NCBI GenBank assembly: GCA_013215915.1
Contig: JABSON010000004.1
Span: 1 to 40,246, forward strand
Direction: 5' to 3'
Length of the DNA stretch: 40,246 nucleotides
From: Campylobacteraceae bacterium
GTDB taxonomy: Bacteria > Campylobacterota > Campylobacteria > Campylobacterales > Arcobacteraceae
A program made the position numbers and the translations under genes. This document shows, piece after piece, positions 18,648 through 28,896 of the stretch (positions within the stretch are counted from its first letter, which is position 1; the number at the start of each line of letters is the position of its first letter). A model generated the notes under the pieces. It saw only the letters and a list, made by a program, of their open reading frames with translations. It had not been told where the DNA came from and did no database searches.

Positions 18648-18748
18648 TACAAATACTTTTTATTAAGTATAATATAAGATGTATAAAAGATTATTGATTT
18701 TATGTAAGTAGTAAATAAATTAAGTTAGAGTTAGTAAAAAAGAAAGAG

Positions 18749-18784
18749 AAGTAAAACTTGAATAAATAGTTTCAAGTTTTACTT
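18749..18784 (-). terminator. lepA terminator
   Basis: aagtaaaacttgaa-taaatagt-ttcaagttttactt; 14-bp stem just after the lepA stop. Confidence 0.65.
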
Positions 18785-18790
18785 ATTAAA

Positions 18791-20578
18791 TTAGATTTTA
18801 AGTACTGCCATAAATGCTTCTTGTGGTACATTTACTCTACCAATAGCTTTCATTCTTTTTTTACCAGCTTTTTGTTTATCTAATAATTTTCTTTTTCTAG
18901 AAATATCTCCACCATAACATTTAGCAGTTACGTTTTTACCTGTTGATTTTACAGTCTCACGAGCTATAATATTAGATCCAATTGAAGCTTGAATAGCAAC
19001 TTCAAATAATTGTCTAGGAATTAATGCTTTTAATGCTTTAATAAACTCTCTACCTTTTGATAAAGCTTTATTTTCTGGAACAATAATTGATAATGCATCA
19101 ACTACTTCTCCTGCTACTTTAATATCAAGTTTTTGTAAAACACCAGGTCTGAAACCAATTGGTTCATAATCAAATGATGCATAACCTTTTGTAGTAGATT
19201 TTAATCTATCATAAAAGTCTAATACAATTTCATTCATTGGAATATCGTAATCTAATAATACTCTAGTACCAATATAATCCATTTTATTTTGGATTCCTCT
19301 TTTATCATTAAGAAGTTTAATAACATTTCCTAAAAATTCATCTGGAACTAAAATCGTAGCTTTTACATATGGTTCAAAAATTGTTTCAACATAATTAGGA
19401 TCTGGTAATTCACTTGGATTTTGAATATTAATTGTAGTTCCATCTTTTTTAAGAACTTCATATACTACAGTTGGAGCTGTAGCAATTAAATCTAAATTAA
19501 ATTCTCTCTCAAGTCTTTCTTTAATAACTTCCATATGCAACATACCTAAGAAACCAGCTCTAAATCCACTTCCAAGTGCTACAGAACTTTCTGGTTCATA
19601 AGAAATAGATGAATCATTTAATTTTAATTTATCTAGAGCATCTCTTAAATCTTCAAATCTTTCAGTATCAATTGGGTAAAGTCCCGCAAATACAAAAGGT
19701 TTAGCAGGTTCAAAACCATCAATTGTTTCAGATGTTGGATTTTTTGCATCAGTAATAGTATCTCCCACTGCAATAATATCAACAGTTTTAATACCTAATA
19801 CAACAATACCAATCTCACCAGTTTTAATTTCATCAGTACTTTCTCTTTTTAAAGGATGTGGGTACATTAATGATAATACTTGTTGATCATAACCTGTATT
19901 CATCATTCTTACAACTTGACCTTTTTTAATACTTCCATCATAAACTCGTACAAGTGCTAAAGCACCTAAGTAGTTATCAAACCAAGAATCATAAATTAAA
20001 GCTTTTGTAGGTGCTTCTTCATCTCCAGAGGGTGAAGGAATTCTTTCTACAATTGAATCAATTAAATCTTTAACTCCAAGTCCAGTTTTTGCAGAAATTA
20101 GATTATTATAAGTACAATCCAGCCCAATTGCTTCTTCTACTTCTTCTAATACTCTATCTGGATCAGCAGAAGGTAAATCAATTTTATTAACAACAGGTAA
20201 TAGTTCTAAGTCATTTTCCATTGCAATATAAACATTAGCAATTGTTTGAGCTTCAACACCTTGAGTTGCATCTATAATTAATAAAGCACCATCAGATGAA
20301 GCTAAAGATCTTGATACTTCATATGAAAAATCAACATGACCTGGAGTATCAATTAAGTTTAGTGTATATTCTATATCGTCTTTTGTATACTTAAGTCTTA
20401 CACTTTGAGCTTTAATTGTAATACCACGTTCTTTTTCTATGTCCATAGTATCCATTAATTGTGCTGACATATCTCTATTTGCAACTGCACCACATTCTTG
20501 AATAATTCTATCTGCTAGAGTAGATTTTCCATGATCAATATGTGCAATAATTGAGAAGTTTCTTATTAGTTTTTGCAA
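18791..20578 (-). CDS. lepA: Elongation factor 4 (LepA)
   Basis: [45 protein letters not shown]-terminal [25 protein letters not shown]. Confidence 0.98.
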   Translation of the reverse strand: MQKLIRNFSIIAHIDHGKSTLADRIIQECGAVANRDMSAQLMDTMDIEKERGITIKAQSVRLKYTKDDIEYTLNLIDTPGHVDFSYEVSRSLASSDGALLIIDATQGVEAQTIANVYIAMENDLELLPVVNKIDLPSADPDRVLEEVEEAIGLDCTYNNLISAKTGLGVKDLIDSIVERIPSPSGDEEAPTKALIYDSWFDNYLGALALVRVYDGSIKKGQVVRMMNTGYDQQVLSLMYPHPLKRESTDEIKTGEIGIVVLGIKTVDIIAVGDTITDAKNPTSETIDGFEPAKPFVFAGLYPIDTERFEDLRDALDKLKLNDSSISYEPESSVALGSGFRAGFLGMLHMEVIKERLEREFNLDLIATAPTVVYEVLKKDGTTINIQNPSELPDPNYVETIFEPYVKATILVPDEFLGNVIKLLNDKRGIQNKMDYIGTRVLLDYDIPMNEIVLDFYDRLKSTTKGYASFDYEPIGFRPGVLQKLDIKVAGEVVDALSIIVPENKALSKGREFIKALKALIPRQLFEVAIQASIGSNIIARETVKSTGKNVTAKCYGGDISRKRKLLDKQKAGKKRMKAIGRVNVPQEAFMAVLKI

Positions 20579-20689
20579 GCTTTTTCCTAGTATCTATTTT
20601 ATAGGAATATTTAGTTTTTCGCTAATTCTATTCCTATTATTGTTTTGAATAATTATAATAGTTTTCGCGAGTATATCTAATTTGAGGTT

Positions 20690-20719
20690 AAAGCCAAATT
20701 ATTATATTAATTTGGCTTT
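20690..20719 (-). terminator. Terminator downstream of the first OmpA-family gene
   Basis: aaagccaaatta-ttatat-taatttggcttt; located 3' of the ompA-like gene on the - strand. Confidence 0.6.
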
Positions 20720-20732
20720 TTTTCTAAGAAAT

Positions 20733-21749
20733 TTATTTAGTGAAAATAACTTTTACTCTTCTATTTTCAGCTCTACCTTCTAGTGTATCATTAGTAGCAA
20801 CTGGATTTGTTTCACCATAACCAATAGCTTCTAAATTGTCTTTTTTAACATCTAAAGCGATTAATTCATTATAAATTGAAATTGCTCTCTTTTGAGATAA
20901 TTTTAAGTTGTAAGAATCTTTACCTCTTGAATCAGTATATGCAGCAATAATTACTTTTTTATCAGAATCTTTTAAATAATTTGCAAAAGCATTTAATAAA
21001 TTAGAATAGTCTTTAACCATTACATCAGAGTCTGATTTAAAATTGATTTTTAGTTCAATTGATTTAATACACCCATTCATATCAACTTTTGCATTTTTAG
21101 GAGTAGTTAAACATTTATCATTTTTATTATAAACACCATCTTTATCATCATCATAAAGAACAACTGGCATAATTTTCTTTTGTACTACTTTTTTAGGTTC
21201 TTCTTTTACAATAATTGGTTTACTTGCTTTTTCACCAAATGAAAATGCTAATCCAGCAGTATAAAGTAAGTTATTATCTCCATGATCTGTTTCAATTGTA
21301 TGTCTTAGGTCAAATTTTAAAGCAGTTCTATCTGATAACTTATATTTATACCCTATACCATAGTTTCCAAATAATGAATTTTCATTTCTATTTTCAGTAG
21401 AAAAATTTTCAACTCCTGCACCTACTAAAGTATAAATTGAAGAAGAACTACTAATTGGATAATCTTTAATAACATTTACGAAAACTCTTAATACAGAAGT
21501 TTTATCATTTGAATTTTTAAAATCTACTTTTTTAATACTATTTAAAAAACCAATTTCTACTTGATCAATAAATGAATCTTCAACATTAACGCCTAGACTT
21601 AAACCAGCCTCAGGATAATTTCTTTCTAAATCTAAATTACCTTCTGTATATACGCCACCAACTAATAACGTTACTTCATTATTATATGAAGTATTTGCCG
21701 CTAATAACATAGAAGCACTTAAAATAGTCGAACTAATTATTTTTTTCAT
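20733..21749 (-). CDS. OmpA family outer membrane protein with thrombospondin type-3-like repeat
   Basis: N-terminal beta-barrel, DDDKDGVYNKNDKCLTTPKNAKVDMNGC, OmpA_C AAYTDSRGKDSYNLKLSQKRAISIYNEL...GYGETNPVATNDTLEGRAENRRVKV. Confidence 0.93.
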   Translation of the reverse strand: MKKIISSTILSASMLLAANTSYNNEVTLLVGGVYTEGNLDLERNYPEAGLSLGVNVEDSFIDQVEIGFLNSIKKVDFKNSNDKTSVLRVFVNVIKDYPISSSSSIYTLVGAGVENFSTENRNENSLFGNYGIGYKYKLSDRTALKFDLRHTIETDHGDNNLLYTAGLAFSFGEKASKPIIVKEEPKKVVQKKIMPVVLYDDDKDGVYNKNDKCLTTPKNAKVDMNGCIKSIELKINFKSDSDVMVKDYSNLLNAFANYLKDSDKKVIIAAYTDSRGKDSYNLKLSQKRAISIYNELIALDVKKDNLEAIGYGETNPVATNDTLEGRAENRRVKVIFTK

Positions 21750-21858
21750 TATTTTTCCTTTTTTTTATTATAATAAAACAAAGCTTATAATATATTAAAT
21801 TATTTGTATATTTAGTAATTTTAGAAGAAATATAAATTTAATTATCTTATCTTCATTG

Positions 21859-22899
21859 TTATTTTTTTATTACTGCACTTACTCTTCTATTGTACGCTCT
21901 ACCTTCTTTTGTAAAATTACTAGCAATAGGATCTTGCTCTCCATAACCAATAGCTTTAAGTCTAGATTCATTAACATTTAATTTTATAAGTTCCTTAATT
22001 GTAGAATCAGCTCTTTTTTGCGAAAGTATTAAATTGTAGGGGTGACTACCTTTTGAGTCTGTATATGCTTTAATTATTACATTATAAGTAGGGTTGTCAT
22101 TTAAGAATACTGCAAATTTAGTAAACTTATTTTTATATTTTTTATTGATCTTATCAGAATTACTTTCAAAATTAATTGCTAAATTAACCGATATAATACA
22201 ACCAACATTATCAACTTTTGCACCATTTGGTGTATTTTTACACTGATCATATTCATTTAAAACTCCATCATTATCAATATCATTATTAACAATAATTTTT
22301 TCTTCAACAATTTTTTCAATAACTTCAGCTTTTACTACTTTTTCTTCTTCATATATTTTAAGAATTCTTGATCTTGGGACCGTTATTACTTTTGATCCAA
22401 AAGGAATAGAAATAGCTAAAACTAAAGATACATTGTCTTTTTCTCCACTTACTTTAAGTATATGTCTTAAATCAGCTTTTAAAATTCCATAATCATTAAT
22501 TTTATGTTTATAACCAATTCCATAATCAGCAAATATGCCACCTTCATAATCATTTAATTCATTATTAACATGTTCATTTCCTAATCCAATTAAAGCAAAA
22601 AATGTTGAATCATCATTTTTACTTAAATTAAATATAGCATTTAAGGTAGTTCTCGTAATTTTTGTTTTTTCAGAAGTGTTTTTATATGAAGTGTTTTTTG
22701 ATTGTAAATGCGATAGTTCAATCTGGTCAATAAAAGAATTCTTAAAGTTTTTACCAATAGCAAGACCAAAACTTAATTGCTTTTCTATTTTTGTGTCAAG
22801 TGTTTTGGTTACTGCACTAAGAAGTGAAATCTCATAATCTTTATTTTCAGCAACAATATTTGAGATTAAGATTAAAAATACAAATATAATTTTATACAT
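21859..22899 (-). CDS. OmpA family protein (tandem paralog)
   Basis: DIDNDGVLNEYDQCKNTPNGAKVDNVGC and KAYTDSKGSHPYNLILSQKRADST...GYGEQDPIASNFTKEGRAYNRRVSAV. Confidence 0.92.
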   Translation of the reverse strand: MYKIIFVFLILISNIVAENKDYEISLLSAVTKTLDTKIEKQLSFGLAIGKNFKNSFIDQIELSHLQSKNTSYKNTSEKTKITRTTLNAIFNLSKNDDSTFFALIGLGNEHVNNELNDYEGGIFADYGIGYKHKINDYGILKADLRHILKVSGEKDNVSLVLAISIPFGSKVITVPRSRILKIYEEEKVVKAEVIEKIVEEKIIVNNDIDNDGVLNEYDQCKNTPNGAKVDNVGCIISVNLAINFESNSDKINKKYKNKFTKFAVFLNDNPTYNVIIKAYTDSKGSHPYNLILSQKRADSTIKELIKLNVNESRLKAIGYGEQDPIASNFTKEGRAYNRRVSAVIKK

Positions 22900-22963
22900 A
22901 ATAAACCTTTTTTTAGAAATAATAACATATATTATTTTAATATGTTATTATTTTCTTCTTAGT

Positions 22964-23893
22964 TTAGATAAATATTGTATTTACTGATTGATTATTATGA
23001 ATTCTATGAATTGCTTCACCCATAATTGTAGCTGCTGTTAATACAGTGATTTTTGAATGATTTTGTTTTAAAGGAATAGTATCTGAGATTACTAATTCAT
23101 CTAAATCTTCACTCTCTAAGTTTTTATATGCTTTTCCTGACAATACACCATGAGTACAACAAGCCATTACAGAAGTTGCCCCTTTAGCTTTTAATGCCGC
23201 TGCAGCTTTAACTAGTGTTCCAGCAGTATCAACCATATCATCAACTAAAATTACATCTTTACCTTTAACATCACCAATAATGTTCATAACTTCAGATTCA
23301 TTTGCTTTTTCTCTTCTTTTATCAACAATTACTAATTCTAAACCTAGTTTTGAAGCATAAGATCTAGCTCTTGTAACTCCACCAATATCTGGACTAGCAA
23401 TAATTGGATTTTTTAAGTTTTTCGCTTTAATATAATCTACAAATAAAATTGAACCAAATAAATTATCAGCAGGAATATTAAAGAAACCTTGGATTTGTGC
23501 AGCATGTAAATCAAGAGTAATAATTCTATTAATTCCAGCTTTTTCTAGTAAATCAGCAACTAGTTTTGCAGTAATAGGAACTCTTGGAGCTGCTTTTCTA
23601 TCTTGTCTTGCGTAACCATAATAAGGTACAACAGCAGAAATAGATTTTGCACTTGATCTTTTAAATGCATCTATCATAATTAATAGTTCCATTAAATTAT
23701 CATTTGTTGGTGCACATGTAGGTTGAATAATGTAAACATCTTCACCTCTTACACTTTCAGTAATTTGTACTGAAATTTCACCATCTGAAAATTGTTTAAG
23801 ACTTGCGTCTCCAACTTCTACATTTAAATATTTACCAACTTTGTCTGCAAATTCTCTATTAGCTGTACCGCTGAACAGTTTAAAACCACCCAT
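22964..23893 (-). CDS. prs: Ribose-phosphate pyrophosphokinase
   Basis: FSDGEISVQITESVRGEDVYIIQPTCAPTNDNLMELL, YARQDRK, VILVDDMVDTAGTLVKAA. Confidence 0.97.
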   Translation of the reverse strand: MGGFKLFSGTANREFADKVGKYLNVEVGDASLKQFSDGEISVQITESVRGEDVYIIQPTCAPTNDNLMELLIMIDAFKRSSAKSISAVVPYYGYARQDRKAAPRVPITAKLVADLLEKAGINRIITLDLHAAQIQGFFNIPADNLFGSILFVDYIKAKNLKNPIIASPDIGGVTRARSYASKLGLELVIVDKRREKANESEVMNIIGDVKGKDVILVDDMVDTAGTLVKAAAALKAKGATSVMACCTHGVLSGKAYKNLESEDLDELVISDTIPLKQNHSKITVLTAATIMGEAIHRIHNNQSVNTIFI

Positions 23894-24055
23894 AAAATTC
23901 CTTTTATTTATTTATGTTTATCTGCGATTATAGCAAAAAAATGCTTGATTATTTTTATTTTGAGAATGTTTTTTGAATTATTATTAATTAGTATTATTTA
24001 AGTAGTATAATTTAGGATTAAAATCCTAAATTATGTTTGTTTTCGTTATTTATTG

Positions 24056-25090
24056 TTATTTTGTGCCAGTAATCCATGATGATCCAATTACTTGTTCACC
24101 TCTATAAAATACAGCCAATTGACCAGATGCAACACCAAATGATGGATTATCTAAAGTAATATTAGCAATTCCATTTTTTATTACAACTTTACAAGTAGCT
24201 GTTGGAGATCTATATCTTAGTTTAACTCCACATTCAAAGTCTGTTTCATCTGAATACATATTTAAGTCATTTGCAGTAACTTCATTTACTTCAAGAACTT
24301 CTTTTTTACCAACAACAATAGTATTATTTTTTGGATTTAATTCTTTTACAAAATGTGGCTCGTGAGCACCGTTTACAATAAATCCTCTTCGTTTACCAAT
24401 TGTATAATGCATATAACCTTTATGAGAACCAACAACATTACCCTGGGTATCTAAAACTTTTCCTGGTAAATCAATATTTGCATGTTTTTTAATTACATCA
24501 GTATAAACAGTTTCCACAAAACAAATTTCTTGTGATTCATTTTTTTCAGTAATTTCTCTATAAACAGAAGAAAGAGTTGCGGCAAATTTTATAATATCTT
24601 CTTTTTTATAAGTACTTAAAGGAAACATCATATGTTTTAAAGCTGATTTGTCTACTTGCGATAAAAAGTAACTTTGATCTTTTGATTTATCATCAGCTTC
24701 ATAAAGGAATTCACCATCAGTTTTTGCATAATGTCCAGTTGCTAAAAACTCACATCCCTTATCTTGTGCAAATTTAAGCATTGCACCAAATTTAATCTGT
24801 TTATTACATTTAACACATGGGTTTGGAGTAGTACCTTCTAAGTATGATTCTACAAAATAATCATAAATCTCAGCAGTAAATTTATCTGCTAAATCTAATA
24901 CATGATATTTAATATTTAAAAACTTAGCTACATCTTCTATAAAACCTAAGTTTCTTTCATGGTAACCATCCTTTCTATTATGAAGTTTTAAATAAACACC
25001 TTCAACTTCGTAACCTTCTTTTTGTAACATGTATGCAGTAACTGATGAATCAATTCCTCCACTCATACCTACCATTACTTTTTTTTTCAT
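24056..25090 (-). CDS. mnmA: tRNA-specific 2-thiouridylase MnmA, copy 1 (NPCVKCN type)
   Basis: VMVGMSGGIDSSVTAYML, TPNPCVKCNKQIKFGAML, ATGHYAK, KDQSYFLSQVD, QEICFVE, YTIGKRRGF. Confidence 0.93.
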   Translation of the reverse strand: MKKKVMVGMSGGIDSSVTAYMLQKEGYEVEGVYLKLHNRKDGYHERNLGFIEDVAKFLNIKYHVLDLADKFTAEIYDYFVESYLEGTTPNPCVKCNKQIKFGAMLKFAQDKGCEFLATGHYAKTDGEFLYEADDKSKDQSYFLSQVDKSALKHMMFPLSTYKKEDIIKFAATLSSVYREITEKNESQEICFVETVYTDVIKKHANIDLPGKVLDTQGNVVGSHKGYMHYTIGKRRGFIVNGAHEPHFVKELNPKNNTIVVGKKEVLEVNEVTANDLNMYSDETDFECGVKLRYRSPTATCKVVIKNGIANITLDNPSFGVASGQLAVFYRGEQVIGSSWITGTK

Positions 25091-25100
25091 TATTTATCCT

Positions 25101-25343
25101 TTTTAAGGGAATAGTAACTGCTTCTCTATTTTGCCAAAACTTATGGGGAATAATTAGTTTTTTAGTATTCACTTTTTTAGAAGCGAAAAATATTATATCT
25201 ATATCCAGGGTTCTAGGCGCATCTTGAAAGGACCGCTTTATTCCATATCTTATTTTAAGCCTCTGTAATTATTTAAAAAAATCATTACGACCTAAATTAG
25301 TTTTAAGTGCGATTATAGCATTAAAAAAAGTATTTTACTCAAG
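25101..25343 (-). pseudogene. Decayed duplicate of the 3' end of folK
   Basis: Close nucleotide match to 26722-26966; encodes RYGIKRSFQDAPRTLDIDIIFFASKKVNTKKLIIPHKFWQNREAVTIPLK, with an in-frame TAA (25269-25271 on the - strand) and a 1-nt length difference further upstream. Confidence 0.88.
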
Positions 25344-25394
25344 AAAATAAAGTGTGGATTGACAAGGAGGGAAGGGGAAAATTATAAGTAAATC

Positions 25395-25432
25395 AAATAG
25401 TATTAATTTTTTTAACACTATTAATACTATTT
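25395..25432. repeat. Inverted repeat in the mnmA1-mnmA2 spacer
   Basis: aaatagtattaat-12 nt-attaatactattt, 13-bp arms. Confidence 0.6.
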
Positions 25433-25502
25433 TAGAAATTGTAGTTTGTTTATTTATTATAAAATCTTATTAGGAATATTCTAGTGTTTTTTTACTTAAT
25501 AT

Positions 25503-25536
25503 CATTGGAGATAGTAAACTATCTCCAATGTTTTTT
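25503..25536 (+). terminator. Hairpin with T6 on the + strand, between mnmA copies
   Basis: cattggagatag-taaa-ctatctccaatg followed by TTTTTT; 12-bp perfect stem. Confidence 0.6.
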
Positions 25537-25554
25537 AGAATTTATATCGTATTT

Positions 25555-26658
25555 TTAATTAAAATAATTACTTATAAATCCACCACCTAAACAAAACTCA
25601 CCATCATATAAAACAAGACTTTGTCCAGAAGTAACAGCTCTTTGCGGCTTATCAAATTTAACTATAACTTTGTCATCATTAATTTCTATAACTGTACAAG
25701 CTTGTTTTTGTTGACGATAACGAACTTGTGCCATTAGTTTATCACCAATTTTAGCTGGTTCATCTAATACCCAGTGCATATGACTAGCTTCAACATTTTG
25801 GTTCATAAGTAAAGGATGATTAGTATCTTGCACAATTGTTAATGTATTATTTTCTAAGTCTTTTTTGGCTGCATACCATGGGTTATGTATGTGGTTAGCA
25901 GATTCTGTCTCTTTCATTCCACCAATACCAATACCTTTTCTCTGACCTAGTGTGTAACAAATAAGACCTTTATGTTTACCTATTACTTTTCCGCCTTCAT
26001 CAATAATATCTCCAGGAATTGCTTTTAAATGTTGAGTAATAAATTCATCAAATTTTTGTTTACCAATAAAACATATACCAGTACTGTCTTTTTTATCACT
26101 TACAGGTAGGTTATGTGCTTTGGCTATTTCTCTAACTTCTTTTTTTGTAAGATCTGCTAAAGGAAACATAGCTTGTGATAGTTGTTTACTTGATAAAGCG
26201 TGTAAAAAGTAAGTTTGATCTTTTGTATCATCTTTAGGAGTTGATAATACATGACGATCATTATGCATTTCTATTTTTGCATAATGTCCAGTTGCAATCA
26301 TATCAGCACCCATTTTTTTTGCTTCATTTAAAAATACAGTAAATTTAATCTCACGATTACAAAGAATATCTGGATTAGGAGTAAGACCTTTTTTTAAACC
26401 TTCTAAAAATACATCAAATACTTTAGTTCTGTATTCTTCTACAAAATCTATACCTTTTACTTCAATTCCTAATAACTTACCTACTTTAATAGCATCTTCA
26501 AATTCTATACGATTAGGACATTGACTACCTTTAATACCGTAGTCCCAATTTCGCATGAATAAGCCTGTTACTTCATATCCTTGCTGTTTTAACAGTAAGG
26601 CAGTAACAGAAGAATCAACACCACCAGACATACCTACAACAACTTTTTTTTTGTTCAT
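25555..26658 (-). CDS. mnmA: tRNA-specific 2-thiouridylase MnmA, copy 2 (NPDILCN, E. coli-like type)
   Basis: VVVGMSGGVDSSVTALLLKQQGYEVTGLFMRNWDYG, TPNPDILCNREIKFTVFL, ATGHYAK, STGICFIGKQKFDEFI, YTLGQRKGIGIGG. Confidence 0.93.
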   Translation of the reverse strand: MNKKKVVVGMSGGVDSSVTALLLKQQGYEVTGLFMRNWDYGIKGSQCPNRIEFEDAIKVGKLLGIEVKGIDFVEEYRTKVFDVFLEGLKKGLTPNPDILCNREIKFTVFLNEAKKMGADMIATGHYAKIEMHNDRHVLSTPKDDTKDQTYFLHALSSKQLSQAMFPLADLTKKEVREIAKAHNLPVSDKKDSTGICFIGKQKFDEFITQHLKAIPGDIIDEGGKVIGKHKGLICYTLGQRKGIGIGGMKETESANHIHNPWYAAKKDLENNTLTIVQDTNHPLLMNQNVEASHMHWVLDEPAKIGDKLMAQVRYRQQKQACTVIEINDDKVIVKFDKPQRAVTSGQSLVLYDGEFCLGGGFISNYFN

Positions 26659-26712
26659 TTTTTTACCTTTAACATTTCTTTTTCAAGAAATTATTTACAA
26701 CCATTTGTTGTT

Positions 26713-27189
26713 TTATATATGTTTTAAAGGAATAGTCACTGACTCTCTATTTTGCCAAGATTTATGGGGAATAATTAGTTTTTTAGTATTCACTTTTTTT
26801 GAAGCAAAAAATATTATATCTATATCCAAGGTTCTGGGCGCATCTTGAAAGGACCGCTTTCTTCCATATCTAATTTCTAAGCTCTGCATATTTTTCAATA
26901 ATTCTTTAGGGCTTAGATTAGTTTTAAGCGTGATTATACCATTTAAAAAGTCTTTTTGATCCAAGAAACCAAAAGCAGGATTTTGTAAAAGTGGTGAAGT
27001 TTGTAAAATATCAAATCTTGTATCTTGTATTAGACATAAAAGTAACTTATTAAAAGTCTGTTTCACATCACCAACATTTCCCCCAATTCCTAGGGTTACT
27101 TTATATCTTTTTGTACTTTTTATGTTTATAGTTCTTGGATAAGTACTAGAATAAAAAAGGATTAAATCTTTTGTTAGTTTTTTTTTCAT
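26713..27189 (-). CDS. folK: 2-amino-4-hydroxy-6-hydroxymethyldihydropteridine diphosphokinase
   Basis: TLGIGGNVGDVKQTFNKLL, TSPLLQNPAFGFLDQKDFLNGII, RSFQDAPRTLDIDIIFF, IPHKSWQNRESVTIPL. Confidence 0.92.
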   Translation of the reverse strand: MKKKLTKDLILFYSSTYPRTINIKSTKRYKVTLGIGGNVGDVKQTFNKLLLCLIQDTRFDILQTSPLLQNPAFGFLDQKDFLNGIITLKTNLSPKELLKNMQSLEIRYGRKRSFQDAPRTLDIDIIFFASKKVNTKKLIIPHKSWQNRESVTIPLKHI

Positions 27190-27200
27190 ATTTCTTTCTT

Positions 27201-27237
27201 AAATATAATCTTTAGTAGAGAACTAAAGATTATATTT
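27201..27237 (-). terminator. Hairpin downstream of the M24 peptidase gene
   Basis: aaatataatctttagt-agaga-actaaagattatattt, 16-bp stem. Confidence 0.5.
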
Positions 27238-27295
27238 TCTTAATTTTGTTTAAAAATATATTTTCACAATAGAGAAGTATTTACTTGTGTATATC

Positions 27296-28321
27296 TTATA
27301 TAATTACAGCTCTTCCGTTTTCAATACAAACAGTATCTTCAATTCTAACTCCAAATTCACCAGGAAGATAAATACCAGGTTCAATTGTAAAAACCATATT
27401 TTCTTCAATTATTATTTCACTACTTCCATGTATAAATGGAAATTCATGTATATCTAAACCAACACCATGTCCAGTTGAATGAATATATTGTTTTCCATAA
27501 CCAGCTTTTGTAATTACAGATCTTGTATAATTATCAACATCAGAAGCTTTATCACCAACTCTAATTTTAGAAATAGCGTTTCTTTGTGCTTTTAAAACAA
27601 TATCGTAAATTTTTTGATGTTTTTTCTTTGTAAACTTTTGATCTCTTCCAAAATTAAAGTTCTCAAAATCAACATGTGAAGTAGATGTTCTATCTGAACA
27701 ATATCTTTTATATTTAATACCTGCATCTACAAGTAATAAATCACCTTTTTGAAGTTTTGTTTTTGTAGGTAGAGCATGAGGTTTAGCAGCATTAGCATTA
27801 ATACCAATAATTGGAGCAAAACTAGTATTATATAAAGCTTTGTGAGTCATTTTTTCATAAGCTTTAAAATATAAAGCTTTTTCATCTTTATTCTCACCCT
27901 TAGATCTAATATATTTAGCAAGTTGGGTAAACCCTTCTAATCCAATCTTCGCTGCTTTTTTTAACAAAAGTATTTCTTCATCGCTTTTAATCATTCTTTT
28001 TAATTGCGAGAATTTTTCTTTATTTTTAAATTCTGTTTTTACTTTTGAAGCAATTTTTAAATATAAAGCATGAGAAAAGTCATTTGCATCATAAATAATC
28101 TTTTTAACTTTATTTTTATTTAAAATCTTGATTGTTTCTTCAATTATATTAGAAGATTGAATAACTAAAGTACCTTTAGTAGCCGCTTTTGCTTCAATAG
28201 TATATCTAGCATCTGTTATAAAAATCTTGTCATTCCCTAATTGTAAAAAAATTACATTATCACATGAATAGCCACATTCATAGTATATTGCATTTTCATT
28301 TTTTAAAATAAAATTCTTCAT
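27296..28321 (-). CDS. M24 family metallopeptidase (Xaa-Pro aminopeptidase-like)
   Basis: GDLLLVDAGIKYKRYCSDRTST, STGHGVGLDIHEFPF, NMVFTIEPGIYLPGEFGVRIEDTV. Confidence 0.93.
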   Translation of the reverse strand: MKNFILKNENAIYYECGYSCDNVIFLQLGNDKIFITDARYTIEAKAATKGTLVIQSSNIIEETIKILNKNKVKKIIYDANDFSHALYLKIASKVKTEFKNKEKFSQLKRMIKSDEEILLLKKAAKIGLEGFTQLAKYIRSKGENKDEKALYFKAYEKMTHKALYNTSFAPIIGINANAAKPHALPTKTKLQKGDLLLVDAGIKYKRYCSDRTSTSHVDFENFNFGRDQKFTKKKHQKIYDIVLKAQRNAISKIRVGDKASDVDNYTRSVITKAGYGKQYIHSTGHGVGLDIHEFPFIHGSSEIIIEENMVFTIEPGIYLPGEFGVRIEDTVCIENGRAVII

Positions 28322-28395
28322 GTTAGCCTTTTTGATATTAGATTAATTATAAATTAAATATAATCATAGCTTAAAAATATAAAAGGATAGATAAT

Positions 28396-28896
28396 ATGAA
28401 AATCGCAGTAATACAAGGTCCAAACCTTAATATGTTAGGTGTACGAGAACAAAATATTTATGGACCAATGACTTTAGATCAAATTCATGAACAAATGAAA
28501 GCTACAGCTGCACAAAATGGTGTTGAATTAGAATTTTTCCAATCAAACTTAGAAGGTGAAATTGTTGATAGAATTCAAGAATGTTTAGGTGAAACTGATG
28601 GTATTATTATTAATCCAGCAGCATATTCTCATACTTCAATTGCAATTAGAGATGCACTTCAAGCTGTATCTTTACCAACAGTAGAAGTACATATTTCAAA
28701 TATTTACAAAAGAGAAGAATTTAGACAAACTTCAATTACAGCAGCAGCATCAACAGGTGTTATTACTGGATTTGGACCATTTGGTTATCATTTAGGTTTA
28801 TTATCTTTAACTCAAATAATTTCTGAAATTAAAGCAATGGAAGAAGCTCAAGTAGCTCATGAATCTCAAAAGCCTCAAGAGCAAGCTCAAGCATAA
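28396..28896 (+). CDS. aroQ: Type II 3-dehydroquinate dehydratase
   Basis: [57 protein letters not shown]. Confidence 0.97.
   Translation: MKIAVIQGPNLNMLGVREQNIYGPMTLDQIHEQMKATAAQNGVELEFFQSNLEGEIVDRIQECLGETDGIIINPAAYSHTSIAIRDALQAVSLPTVEVHISNIYKREEFRQTSITAAASTGVITGFGPFGYHLGLLSLTQIISEIKAMEEAQVAHESQKPQEQAQA

Noticed and set aside
21215-21400. + strand ORF 61 aa inside an OmpA-like gene.
   Set aside because: Antisense of a conserved barrel; no start signals.
25045-26848. Two + strand ORFs (25045-25227 and 26555-26848) with nearly identical C-termini (FKGIVT.SLFCQ.LWGIISFLVFTF.EAKNIISIS.VLGAS), looking like a repeated small membrane-protein family.
   Set aside because: They are the antisense reading of folK and of its decayed duplicate; the similarity is explained by that duplication.
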